Part shown: in pieces, positions 40,355 through 48,300 of the stretch
How the letters are laid out: each line of letters starts with the position of its first letter
Numbering within the stretch: position 1 is the stretch's first letter
Assembly (NCBI GenBank): GCA_947470805.1
Contig: CANIVU010000039.1
Coordinates: 1 to 64,000, forward strand
Length of the DNA: 64,000 nt
Direction: 5' to 3'
DNA from: Acidobacteriota bacterium
GTDB taxonomy: Bacteria; Acidobacteriota; Terriglobia; Bryobacterales; Bryobacteraceae
The notes under the pieces: model-generated
Database searches by the model: none
Seen by the model: the letters and a program-made list of their open reading frames with translations, nothing else
Told to the model about the DNA's origin: nothing
Translations under genes and position numbers: made by a program

Positions 40355-41574
40355 TCTTCGCGCTCACTGTCGCGGCCCAATCCCCCCAACTCAAACAAGC
40401 CGGCGTCTGCTCCCGGTGCCACGTGGCCCAGGTCTTGGAATGGTCTGTCGCCGCCAAACATGTGGCCGCCCAAACCAACTGCCAGGCGTGCCACGGCCCC
40501 AGCGCGGCCCACGTCGCCAACGAGCGTAACCAGGTCAAGCCCGACCGTCCCATCCCCACCTGCGCCACCTGCCATAACGCAGGCTGCCCCAAAACCAAGC
40601 AGACGCAAAACTGCCAATCGTGCCATCATCCCCACGCGCTCGCCAATCCGAACGACCGTCAACTCCGCCAAACCCAAACCACCGCCAACCCCGCCCAGGA
40701 AACCTATAAAACCAAAATGAGCGATGGCGACCGTCTGGCCGCACTCCGAGACTGGGCGAAGGCGAAGGAAGCCTACCTGGCCGCCGCGAAAGCCCGCCCC
40801 TCCGACCGTCGTGCCGCCAGCCGCGCCCAGATGGCAGGACGTCGCCAGAGCCCGGAGATGCCGGGGTTGGAGATCATTGGCACCGCATACGACGAGGAGT
40901 CCGGTTACCCCATGCAGGTTCGCGTAAAGGGAACCAGCATCGAGCTCCTGTTAGTCCCCGCCGCCGATATAGACATCGGCAGCGACCAATGGCCCGCCAC
41001 GCGCCCGGTGCATAGCGTGCACACGGAGCCGTTCTATCTCAGCAAAACCGAAATCACACAGCAGCAATGGGAATCACTGGGTTTGGAGAACCCCAGCCCG
41101 GTAAAGGGACCAAAGCTCCCTGTCCACAACATCTCCTGGGCGGACGCCCAAGCCTGGATCGCGAAACTAAACGAGAAGACGCAAGGAAGCTTTCGCCTGC
41201 CCACCGAAGCCGAATGGGAGCGAGCGGCCGCGCCCGCCGAAGGCCCGTTGGAGGACCAGGCCTGGTACCGCGCCAACACGGCGAACGGCGTCGCCGGAGT
41301 CTTCAAAGAGTCAACTGCCTACACGCCCAAACCGGTAGCAACGAAGCGTCCCAATAAACTGGGCTTCCACGACATGCAAGGCAACGTAGCGGAGTGGTGC
41401 CAGTCGATCCTGAAGCCCTACCCTTATACCGAAGCCCCTGGCACCAAGGACGATCTAAGAGTAGTCCGCGGCGGCGCCTACGCCGACAGTCCGGAGTATC
41501 TCAATCCGGCCTTCCGCCACAGCGAGCGTCCCACCCGCCGCAACCCGTGGCTGGGGCTCCGGCTGGCGCGCTAG
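40327..41574 (+). CDS. Tetrahaem cytochrome c fused to a SUMF1/FGE-type domain
   Basis: 415 residues; signal peptide VRPTLAGLVFALTVAAQ. Four CxxCH haem sites lie in residues about 25-110 (CSRCH, CQACH, CATCH, CQSCH). A Lys/Ala helical linker follows, then a SUMF1 (formylglycine-generating-enzyme-like) domain from about 185: PFYLSKTEITQQQWESLG, SFRLPTEAEWERAA, KLGFHDMQGNVAEWCQSIL and VVRGGAYADSPEYLNPAFRH. True FGEs have two catalytic Cys near the C-terminus; here I see only one Cys (in EWCQ), so the domain is probably a structural or substrate-binding relative. The gene begins within the AKR gene. Confidence 0.85.
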   Translation: MVRPTLAGLVFALTVAAQSPQLKQAGVCSRCHVAQVLEWSVAAKHVAAQTNCQACHGPSAAHVANERNQVKPDRPIPTCATCHNAGCPKTKQTQNCQSCHHPHALANPNDRQLRQTQTTANPAQETYKTKMSDGDRLAALRDWAKAKEAYLAAAKARPSDRRAASRAQMAGRRQSPEMPGLEIIGTAYDEESGYPMQVRVKGTSIELLLVPAADIDIGSDQWPATRPVHSVHTEPFYLSKTEITQQQWESLGLENPSPVKGPKLPVHNISWADAQAWIAKLNEKTQGSFRLPTEAEWERAAAPAEGPLEDQAWYRANTANGVAGVFKESTAYTPKPVATKRPNKLGFHDMQGNVAEWCQSILKPYPYTEAPGTKDDLRVVRGGAYADSPEYLNPAFRHSERPTRRNPWLGLRLAR

Positions 41575-41625
41575 TCATTCCCTTGTGCAGATTCAAGCTG
41601 CATCGAACATCAACCGCGTTGAGCA

Positions 41626-42822
41626 TTAACCACCAGTGAATCTAGAGAGCCGTGACGGTGTTTTCTTCGTAACTTGTACCCGGCAAAGCCACCAGAATGC
41701 CAAGGTTTTTGCGAAGAGTGTTATCTCAGGCGACCTTAGGTCCCGAAGGATCTCCTGGATAACTCGTTCTGAAGCGACTTTTGTTACTGAAAATGCTAAG
41801 GGCGCCCACGACTCCGAGTGAAGGCGAAGTATATGAGACAGAACGCCGCTCTCGAACCCCGCTAATCGTGCAAGCGAAAGATTGAGGTCGCCCAGTTCTA
41901 AGCCCGGAGGCGTCCGTTTTTCGATCCTTTCTTGTTTTCGCCTAACTTTGCGTGGCAGTGTAGCATTCGAGAAAGGAATGTCCTCCGACCTAGCCGCAAC
42001 TGAGAGAACCCGATCCACTGTATCTATTGCAGTGGACCTAGATATGCCGAAGGGGCTACCAATTCGTTCAACAATCTGAAGAACAGATTTCAAAACGACT
42101 AGGCTGGTCATCACAATCGCAACCGGGCTCAACAAGAACCTGACTGAAAGCACAAAACTAATTTGTTCGAGTTGTCGCGCTTGAATCTCTTCTACGTCAC
42201 TCAGTTTTGGAAATTCCCGAACAGCAAGAGCGAATGGCTCCATGCTACTCCATTTCCTAACGAACAATTGATATTGATACTGGGCGAGCACCGAGCTTGA
42301 GTTCACCGAATCAGAGTAGAGATATAGTCTTGCGACACGACGAAAGCGGCGCATCATGCCACCCAAAACAGCCGAACCAGGCTCCGCCAGCGTCTTTGTT
42401 GCTATGTCGGGAATTCGAAGGGCAAGTGCGACCAACGCCTGCAGGCCACACGATCTTCGCTCGTGGTCAGATGAATAGATCGCGTCCCAGATCTTTGCAT
42501 AAGGTTCCGCATTGGTTAACCCACATGATGCCAAAGTAGGTTCGCAAATGAGCCTCAGCATCTTTCTCGCCTGCCTAGGATCAACGCGGGGAATCTTGAC
42601 GTTTTCTTCAAACGATTCAGACAAATACCACAAAACCGATTCGCGATCATCCAACGATAAAATGGGGCTTTTCGCCGTGAAGCCCATGCCAGCCGCAAGC
42701 GTGTGGCGTTGAAGCAAGGCGCTCAAAACCCTTTTGTAGTGGGGATTCGTACGCGGCGTCTTCCATTCAATCAGTGAACGCGCCGCCAAACGAAGCCGGA
42801 GGTCACGAGTTTGAGGCTGCAT
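41626..42822 (-). CDS. Hypothetical protein downstream of the NACHT gene
   Basis: 398 residues, starting 20 nt inside the end of the NACHT NTPase gene, so the two are probably translated together. The sequence is helical with a possible membrane segment at FVLSVRFLLSPVAIVMTSLV (about 225-245). Other phrases (LRLRLAARSLIEWKTPRTN, LALRIPDIATKTLAEPG) match nothing I recognise. Base composition is AT-richer than the flanks. It may be an effector, sensor or structural partner of the NACHT protein. Confidence 0.65.
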   Translation of the reverse strand: MQPQTRDLRLRLAARSLIEWKTPRTNPHYKRVLSALLQRHTLAAGMGFTAKSPILSLDDRESVLWYLSESFEENVKIPRVDPRQARKMLRLICEPTLASCGLTNAEPYAKIWDAIYSSDHERRSCGLQALVALALRIPDIATKTLAEPGSAVLGGMMRRFRRVARLYLYSDSVNSSSVLAQYQYQLFVRKWSSMEPFALAVREFPKLSDVEEIQARQLEQISFVLSVRFLLSPVAIVMTSLVVLKSVLQIVERIGSPFGISRSTAIDTVDRVLSVAARSEDIPFSNATLPRKVRRKQERIEKRTPPGLELGDLNLSLARLAGFESGVLSHILRLHSESWAPLAFSVTKVASERVIQEILRDLRSPEITLFAKTLAFWWLCRVQVTKKTPSRLSRFTGG

Positions 42823-44449
42823 TGTTCTGTTCAGGAAAAAGCCGGTTGAGGAAGGACTGTTGTCCGGTTCCGCTCAACTGCGCCGCGTACAACAAGGCGA
42901 CTTCCTCCCACCACTCTGCGTCCGTCTCATAGAGTCTTAGGAGATCCAAACTCGTTACATGCTCGCCTCGTGTGCTAATCTGCTCTTTCATCGAGGTGGA
43001 AACTAAATACTCTTGGAATGTCAAATGGGAGAACGCCATCAGCGGCGCGCCGTCCTCGCTCAACCCCCGTTCAATCAGTAGTTGACTTCGTTGTTCGATG
43101 TTGCTCAATATTTTAGAACAAGAGATAGCCGAGGCACGGCTTGTAGGCATGGACTTGAGAATCTCCGGAAGAACCGAGTGTTCCAACTCATATCGAGATA
43201 CTTCTCTGAGATGGCGCTTGTGGAGGAACTCCGCGAGAGCTCGGAGAATCGTTATGACTTCGTCTCCCGGAACGACCTGATTATACTCTTCCTGAACACT
43301 TGGCGGTGCAAACCGCCGTTCAACTAGGATCTTCACACATTCATCGTAGAGAATGTGGCGTCTGTCAGGAATCAGTCTTTTGACATACTGAACCAAAACA
43401 ATTAATGAGAGCAACATCGGATTGACAGCAAGTTCATAGATTCTGACATTAACCTTTAGCGTGTCCAAAAGTTGAGTGGCAAGCGCCGGTTCCTTTAGCG
43501 AGTCATACCACTTCTTAACTAGTTGTTCGATGAGTCCCCACGATAGGCGCTCCACTGTGATAGTTTCGAAGCCATAGGAGCCTAGTTGGCCGGTATATCC
43601 GACTATTCGACTCGTAAGTATGAAGCGATTGCCGGCGGGAACAGAACTGGTTAGTTCACCAATCTTCCTCGAAATAGCTTCACGTGCATTTTGACTTCCT
43701 AACTCATCAAATGCATCAAAAAGAAATACACATTCACCTCGACGCAATTTCTTCTCAAACAACGCTGCCGGAAACTCTCGAAGGCTGTCTACGCTTCTGA
43801 ATTCATCCCTAAGCGCGTCAAGGAGGCTCTTGTCTTTCGCCCAGTCATCGACATCACGCAACCTGTTAAGGTAGACAAATACCGGAAGTGGGCGGTCAGG
43901 AAAATTCAGTTCGTTTTTAAGCCGTCTTCTTGCCGCGGCTACACTTCTTTTGCTCTCGACCGAGCTCAACTCCTCTCGGTAGGGAGAACACCCTCTTCTT
44001 GCTCGGGCAAACGTTAAAGCCAAAAAACGCAGGATCGTTGTCTTGCCTGCTCCAGGATCCCCCAGGATAACTAGTTTTCTGGATTTCCCGAGCGCGGCAC
44101 CGAGAGTAACTTCCTTTTTCGTTTCATTTTCACTGGTTAGCGTCAATGAGACGTAAAGGGTGTCGAGTTCCTGACTATGTCGATCAGTGACTGGGACGAG
44201 AGTTGTTGGAAGAATCGGCAGAAACTGATGCTCTTTCACAAGCCAATCCAGATAGCTATTCTCGAAAGTCCTACGAGTGACTAACCCCTTGAGCGTATCC
44301 CACATCTTCTCGCCACTCCCCTTCAAGAGCGGCCAAAGAATGATCGCGAATAGCGTGGCTATTATCGCGAACAATCCTGAAATCAATGCTGCAAGTATCG
44401 TAATTACCTGTTGCGGTTGCTTTCCGATCCATTCAATCAGCTCACGCAT
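42803..44449 (-). CDS. Membrane-anchored NACHT-type NTPase
   Basis: 548 residues from ATG 44449 (MRELIEWIGKQ), with AGGAG just upstream. A hydrophobic N-terminal segment (ILAALISGLFAIIATLFAI) predicts a membrane anchor. Walker A is ILGDPGAGKTTILRFLA (about 130-146), Walker B CVFLFDAFDELG (about 240-251), followed by sensor-like FILTSRIVGYTGQ and the NACHT C-terminal helices (YELAVNPMLLSLIVLVQYV). NACHT NTPases in bacteria are widespread in anti-phage systems; this one lacks an obvious nuclease or TIR effector domain, so any effector function may be in the downstream gene. AT-richer composition than its neighbours suggests acquisition by transfer. Confidence 0.85.
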   Translation of the reverse strand: MRELIEWIGKQPQQVITILAALISGLFAIIATLFAIILWPLLKGSGEKMWDTLKGLVTRRTFENSYLDWLVKEHQFLPILPTTLVPVTDRHSQELDTLYVSLTLTSENETKKEVTLGAALGKSRKLVILGDPGAGKTTILRFLALTFARARRGCSPYREELSSVESKRSVAAARRRLKNELNFPDRPLPVFVYLNRLRDVDDWAKDKSLLDALRDEFRSVDSLREFPAALFEKKLRRGECVFLFDAFDELGSQNAREAISRKIGELTSSVPAGNRFILTSRIVGYTGQLGSYGFETITVERLSWGLIEQLVKKWYDSLKEPALATQLLDTLKVNVRIYELAVNPMLLSLIVLVQYVKRLIPDRRHILYDECVKILVERRFAPPSVQEEYNQVVPGDEVITILRALAEFLHKRHLREVSRYELEHSVLPEILKSMPTSRASAISCSKILSNIEQRSQLLIERGLSEDGAPLMAFSHLTFQEYLVSTSMKEQISTRGEHVTSLDLLRLYETDAEWWEEVALLYAAQLSGTGQQSFLNRLFPEQNNAASNS

Positions 44450-44731
44450 GGGCGCTCCTCGCTTTATATTTGAGTAGAATATCACGCCGTAATAGGTGCA
44501 GCGCACGAGTGGTCATCGGCGATCTGCCGAACCTCCACGGAGTGCCTTTGCAGATCGTGTCTCCAACGCCGTATTAATTCTGGCAGGAATTACCATCCTG
44601 GCACCCCTCAAGGGCCCCTCCATCTCGCAGCTAAAGTGGTAGATCCTTAGGAAGCAATCAATACAACATGGTGAAGGTTGAGATAATCCTGTTGCGCAGG
44701 AACTACGCAACATCTCGACTGTTGGAGAATA
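44450..44731. other. Intergenic, 282 bp upstream of the NACHT module
   Basis: AT-rich near 44455-44490, consistent with the promoter of the leftward NACHT gene. No rightward gene is supported. No tRNA or clear repeat marks the boundary between the AT-rich insert and the kinase gene. Confidence 0.4.
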
Positions 44732-47344
44732 CTATGGTTTCAGGTCTTTTCCTCCCCCCATCCGCCGAATCGCCTCCAACTCCTCGGCCAACTTCCACTC
44801 CGGCCACGTCCCCACCACGCGCCGCAACGCCGTCCGCAGCCCCGGATCCGCATCCCCCCACTGCATCGCCCGCGCCAGATTCTGCGCCATCTGGAAGCGC
44901 CGCGTATACAGGAAATACGAGTTCTCCGTCAACGAAGGCTCCCGCAACTCCCGCGCCCTTCGCAGGTACTCCCACGCCTTCACCCGCTGGCCATCCGCCC
45001 AGGCGAAGTCCGCCAGTATCTCCAACGCCCCAAACCCCGCCGCGCCTTTCCACTGCTCCGCCAGGGCCAGCATTCGCGCCCGCGCCGCCGCCTTCTTCCC
45101 ATGCGCAAACTCATCCACCGCCAAGGCCTGTTCCAACTCCGCCAGTCCCTCCGCGTGGCCGCCCAGCCAACCCTGGACCTCCTTCACCAACGCCGCGTTC
45201 AATCCCTTGCCGCACAACGCCTGCGTCTGCAACAACTCCAGCCCCAGTCCCGCTTTCACGGGCCCCTCGGTGGCATCATACGGCCGCATGGCCAGGGCCT
45301 TCTCCTTGTGGGGAATCGCCTCGCACCATCGCCCCAGACTGATCACTCCGGGAGAGCCCAACGCCGCCGCCACATGGCTCCACAGGAAACTTTCCCGGCG
45401 CGCGAACATGACGTCTCCGGCGTTCTTGTCCCGGTTCTTGTCCGCAATCGCCAGGCCCTCGCGGGCGGCCGCCAGGGAAGCCTCGGGGCGCCCCATTAAC
45501 TGCAATGTCTCGGAACGCTCCACGCGCAGCAACATGCGGTAGGACAGCTCCCCCCACGCATCGGCGGGCCCCTGCGCTTCCTCCAGATACCGCAGTGACG
45601 CCACATTGTCGCCCACCATGGCGCGCCGTCGCGCCATCTGGATCCGCGTCGGCACAAATGTCGACGGATCATCAGGCTTCGCCAGCGCCACCGCCTTTTC
45701 CAACACCTCATCGGCTTCGGCCGGCTTGCCGGCGCGCGCGTACACATCCGACAGGCGCGCATAGCCGATTGCCATCGATTTCAACAGCTCCGGGTTGTCC
45801 CCATGGCGCCGCCGCAACTCCTCCTCAATCGCCAATCCCTTCTGGTGGTACAACATCGCCAAATCCCGCCGCCCCAGATTCGAAATCCGCGCATATCCCT
45901 GAATATCGGCAATCCGGTGATACGCCAAAGCCAGCTCCTGCTGCAATGTCGCATCGCCGGACGCCTCCGCCGCCAGGCTGTCCAGGTAGCGGAGCGACTC
46001 GTCCACCATTACCTGGCGCAGCTTCTGGTTGCCCGCCAGCTTGCGCGCCTCGGCGTCGAAATCGGTCAGTACCTTCATCGACAGCGCCCGCACCTCCCGG
46101 AACCGGTCTTGCGCCCGCCGCCCCTCCCGTACCGTAAAGAAACCGCCAATCCCGGCCGTCACCACCAGCGCCGCGGTCAGCACCACCGCCAGCCGGTTCC
46201 GCCGCACAAACTTCTGCACCCGGTACGTCACCGTGTCCGGACGCGCAATTACCGTCTGCCCCGCCATATGACGCCGAACGTCTTCGGAAAACTGTGCGAC
46301 GCTCTGATACCGCCGCTCCGGCTCCTTCCGCAGCGCCATCAGCAATATGTTGTCCAAATCCCCCTGTAACAGCCGCCGTAGCCGCGTGTCTTCCTTCACC
46401 ATCGTCGATGGCACCGGTACTGGCGCAGTCCCGATGATCTGCTCCACCTCCGCCGCCGAGTGATTCTTCAATTGATACGGCCGGTCCCCCGTCAACAACA
46501 AGAACAAAATGACGCCCAACGAATACACGTCCGACGCCACCGTAATCGCCTCCCCCCGAATCTGTTCCGGACTCGCAAACTCCGGTGTCATCGGTCGCCA
46601 TCCCGTCTCCGTTAGCGGGCCGTCCTCCAGCACATCCGGGTCCAGCAGTTTCGCAATGCCGAAGTCCAATAACTTCGGCGTCCCATCCGCCAGCACCAGT
46701 ATGTTCGACGGCTTCAAATCGCTATGTACAATCAGCCGTTGGTGCGCGTGCTGCACCGCCTGGCAGATCTTCCGGAACAGCTCCAACTTCTGCTGCGTGT
46801 CCAACTTATGATCCCGGCAGTAATGGTGCACCGGCACGCCGTCGGCGTACTCCATCACCAGATACGGCAGTCCGTCGTGCTCCCCGCCGTCGATCAGTCG
46901 CGCTATATGCGGATGCTCGAGCGAACTCAGAATCCGCCGCTCCGCATAGAACCGGTGTGCCAGTCGCCCCCCGGCAATGCCGGGATGCAGAATCTTCATC
47001 GCCACTTTCTGTTCGAATCCGGCCTCCGCCCGCGTCGCCCGGTACACGGTCCCCATCCCGCCTTTCCCAATGCACTCAAACACCTGGTACGCGCCGACCC
47101 GCTGCCCCTCAAACGATTTCGGCAGCACCCCGGGACCCTTGAATTCAATGATCGCCGCCTCAATCGCCGGCGCAATCAAATTCCCCGTCAGCCCTTCCAA
47201 CATGGCTTCGACGGTCTTTCGCAGTTCTTCGTCCCCTCCCGCCTCGCGCTCCAAAAACGCGGTCCGGTCCGCCGGCGCCATATCCGCCGCTTCCTGGAAC
47301 AAATCATCAATGCGCCGCCAGCGCTCAGGGGTCAATTCGGCCAT
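44732..47344 (-). CDS. Serine/threonine kinase with TPR-like receptor half (non-RD)
   Basis: 870 residues from ATG 47344 (MAELTPERWRRIDDLFQEA). The kinase domain spans about 85-350: GKGGMGTVYRATRAEAG, Lys117 in VAMKILH, VHSDLKPSNILV and DFGIAKLLD. Ser replaces the Arg of the usual HRD, so it is a non-RD kinase whose activation does not rely on the usual loop phosphorylation. A transmembrane helix lies at about 395-415 (LAVVLTAALVVTAGIGGFF), followed by about 450 residues of TPR-like helices. No ECF gene is adjacent, unlike the kinase at 3012-4388. Confidence 0.9.
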   Translation of the reverse strand: MAELTPERWRRIDDLFQEAADMAPADRTAFLEREAGGDEELRKTVEAMLEGLTGNLIAPAIEAAIIEFKGPGVLPKSFEGQRVGAYQVFECIGKGGMGTVYRATRAEAGFEQKVAMKILHPGIAGGRLAHRFYAERRILSSLEHPHIARLIDGGEHDGLPYLVMEYADGVPVHHYCRDHKLDTQQKLELFRKICQAVQHAHQRLIVHSDLKPSNILVLADGTPKLLDFGIAKLLDPDVLEDGPLTETGWRPMTPEFASPEQIRGEAITVASDVYSLGVILFLLLTGDRPYQLKNHSAAEVEQIIGTAPVPVPSTMVKEDTRLRRLLQGDLDNILLMALRKEPERRYQSVAQFSEDVRRHMAGQTVIARPDTVTYRVQKFVRRNRLAVVLTAALVVTAGIGGFFTVREGRRAQDRFREVRALSMKVLTDFDAEARKLAGNQKLRQVMVDESLRYLDSLAAEASGDATLQQELALAYHRIADIQGYARISNLGRRDLAMLYHQKGLAIEEELRRRHGDNPELLKSMAIGYARLSDVYARAGKPAEADEVLEKAVALAKPDDPSTFVPTRIQMARRRAMVGDNVASLRYLEEAQGPADAWGELSYRMLLRVERSETLQLMGRPEASLAAAREGLAIADKNRDKNAGDVMFARRESFLWSHVAAALGSPGVISLGRWCEAIPHKEKALAMRPYDATEGPVKAGLGLELLQTQALCGKGLNAALVKEVQGWLGGHAEGLAELEQALAVDEFAHGKKAAARARMLALAEQWKGAAGFGALEILADFAWADGQRVKAWEYLRRARELREPSLTENSYFLYTRRFQMAQNLARAMQWGDADPGLRTALRRVVGTWPEWKLAEELEAIRRMGGGKDLKP

Positions 47345-47397
47345 AACAAAACTACCGCACCAGTGTACCCAACCAAGCCACCTGATAAACTCCCCCC

Positions 47398-48273
47398 ATG
47401 CGCCTCCCGGTCTTACTCGCCCTGTCCATTCCACTCATCGCCACCGATAACTTCACGATCCAATCCAACATCTCCTACGGCATGTACTCCGGCGCCGCCC
47501 TTCTTCTCGACGTCTACAAGCCCAATGCCCCCAACGGCTACGGCATCATCTATGTCTCTGGTTCCGGCTGGACCACTCCCCTTGCTTACTCCGCTCCCGA
47601 ACTCAAATCCAACGGCCAATCGAAGCTCTACGCCACCGCCCTAGCCAACGCCGGCTACACCGTCTTCAGCGTCAACCACCGCTCCCTCCCCCGCTTCCGC
47701 TACCCCGCACCTGTCGAAGATGTCCAACGCGCCGTCCGCTTCATCCGCCACAACGCGGCCAAATTCGGCATCAATCCCAATAGAATCGGTGCCTCCGGGG
47801 GCTCCTCCGGCGGCCATCTCGTCAGCATGCTCGGCACGCTCGACGGACGTGGCCTCCCCAACGATCCCGACCCCGTCGAACGCGAAAGCGCCAAGGTTCA
47901 ATGCGTCGTCGCCCGTGCCGCCCCCATCGATTTCCTTACCGGTACCAACGGCTCGTTCCTGCTCGGGATGACCCGTCCGCTCCCCAACGACAAAACCTCC
48001 ACCGAATACCGCACCCACGTTGAAGCCTCCCCCATCTCCCACGTCACCCCGGACGACCCGCCCTTCCTCCTCATGCATGGCGACAAGGACGAAAGCGTCA
48101 ACATCTCGCAAAGCGAACAGATGGAGGCCAAACTCAAATCCGCCGGCGTCCCCGTGAAGTTCCTACGCATCCCCGGCGCTGCCCACGGGCCCACCTTCCC
48201 CGGCGCCATCAACCCGCCGGACTACGTCGGTGAAATGGTTCGCTGGTTCGATCAATACCTGAAAAAGAACTAG
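47398..48273 (+). CDS. Secreted alpha/beta-hydrolase (BD-FAE/esterase-like)
   Basis: 291 residues; signal peptide MRLPVLLALSIPLIA. The hydrolase fold shows an oxyanion region IIYVSGSGWTTPLAY, nucleophile Ser in IGASGGSSGGHLVSM (about 136-150), Asp in LMHGDKDESVNI and His in PGAAHGPTF. Length and order match carbohydrate-ester or feruloyl-type esterases. It is divergent from the kinase gene with a 53-bp gap. Confidence 0.87.
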   Translation: MRLPVLLALSIPLIATDNFTIQSNISYGMYSGAALLLDVYKPNAPNGYGIIYVSGSGWTTPLAYSAPELKSNGQSKLYATALANAGYTVFSVNHRSLPRFRYPAPVEDVQRAVRFIRHNAAKFGINPNRIGASGGSSGGHLVSMLGTLDGRGLPNDPDPVERESAKVQCVVARAAPIDFLTGTNGSFLLGMTRPLPNDKTSTEYRTHVEASPISHVTPDDPPFLLMHGDKDESVNISQSEQMEAKLKSAGVPVKFLRIPGAAHGPTFPGAINPPDYVGEMVRWFDQYLKKN

Positions 48274-48300
48274 CCCGCCACCCGTTATCATAAAAGTCGT

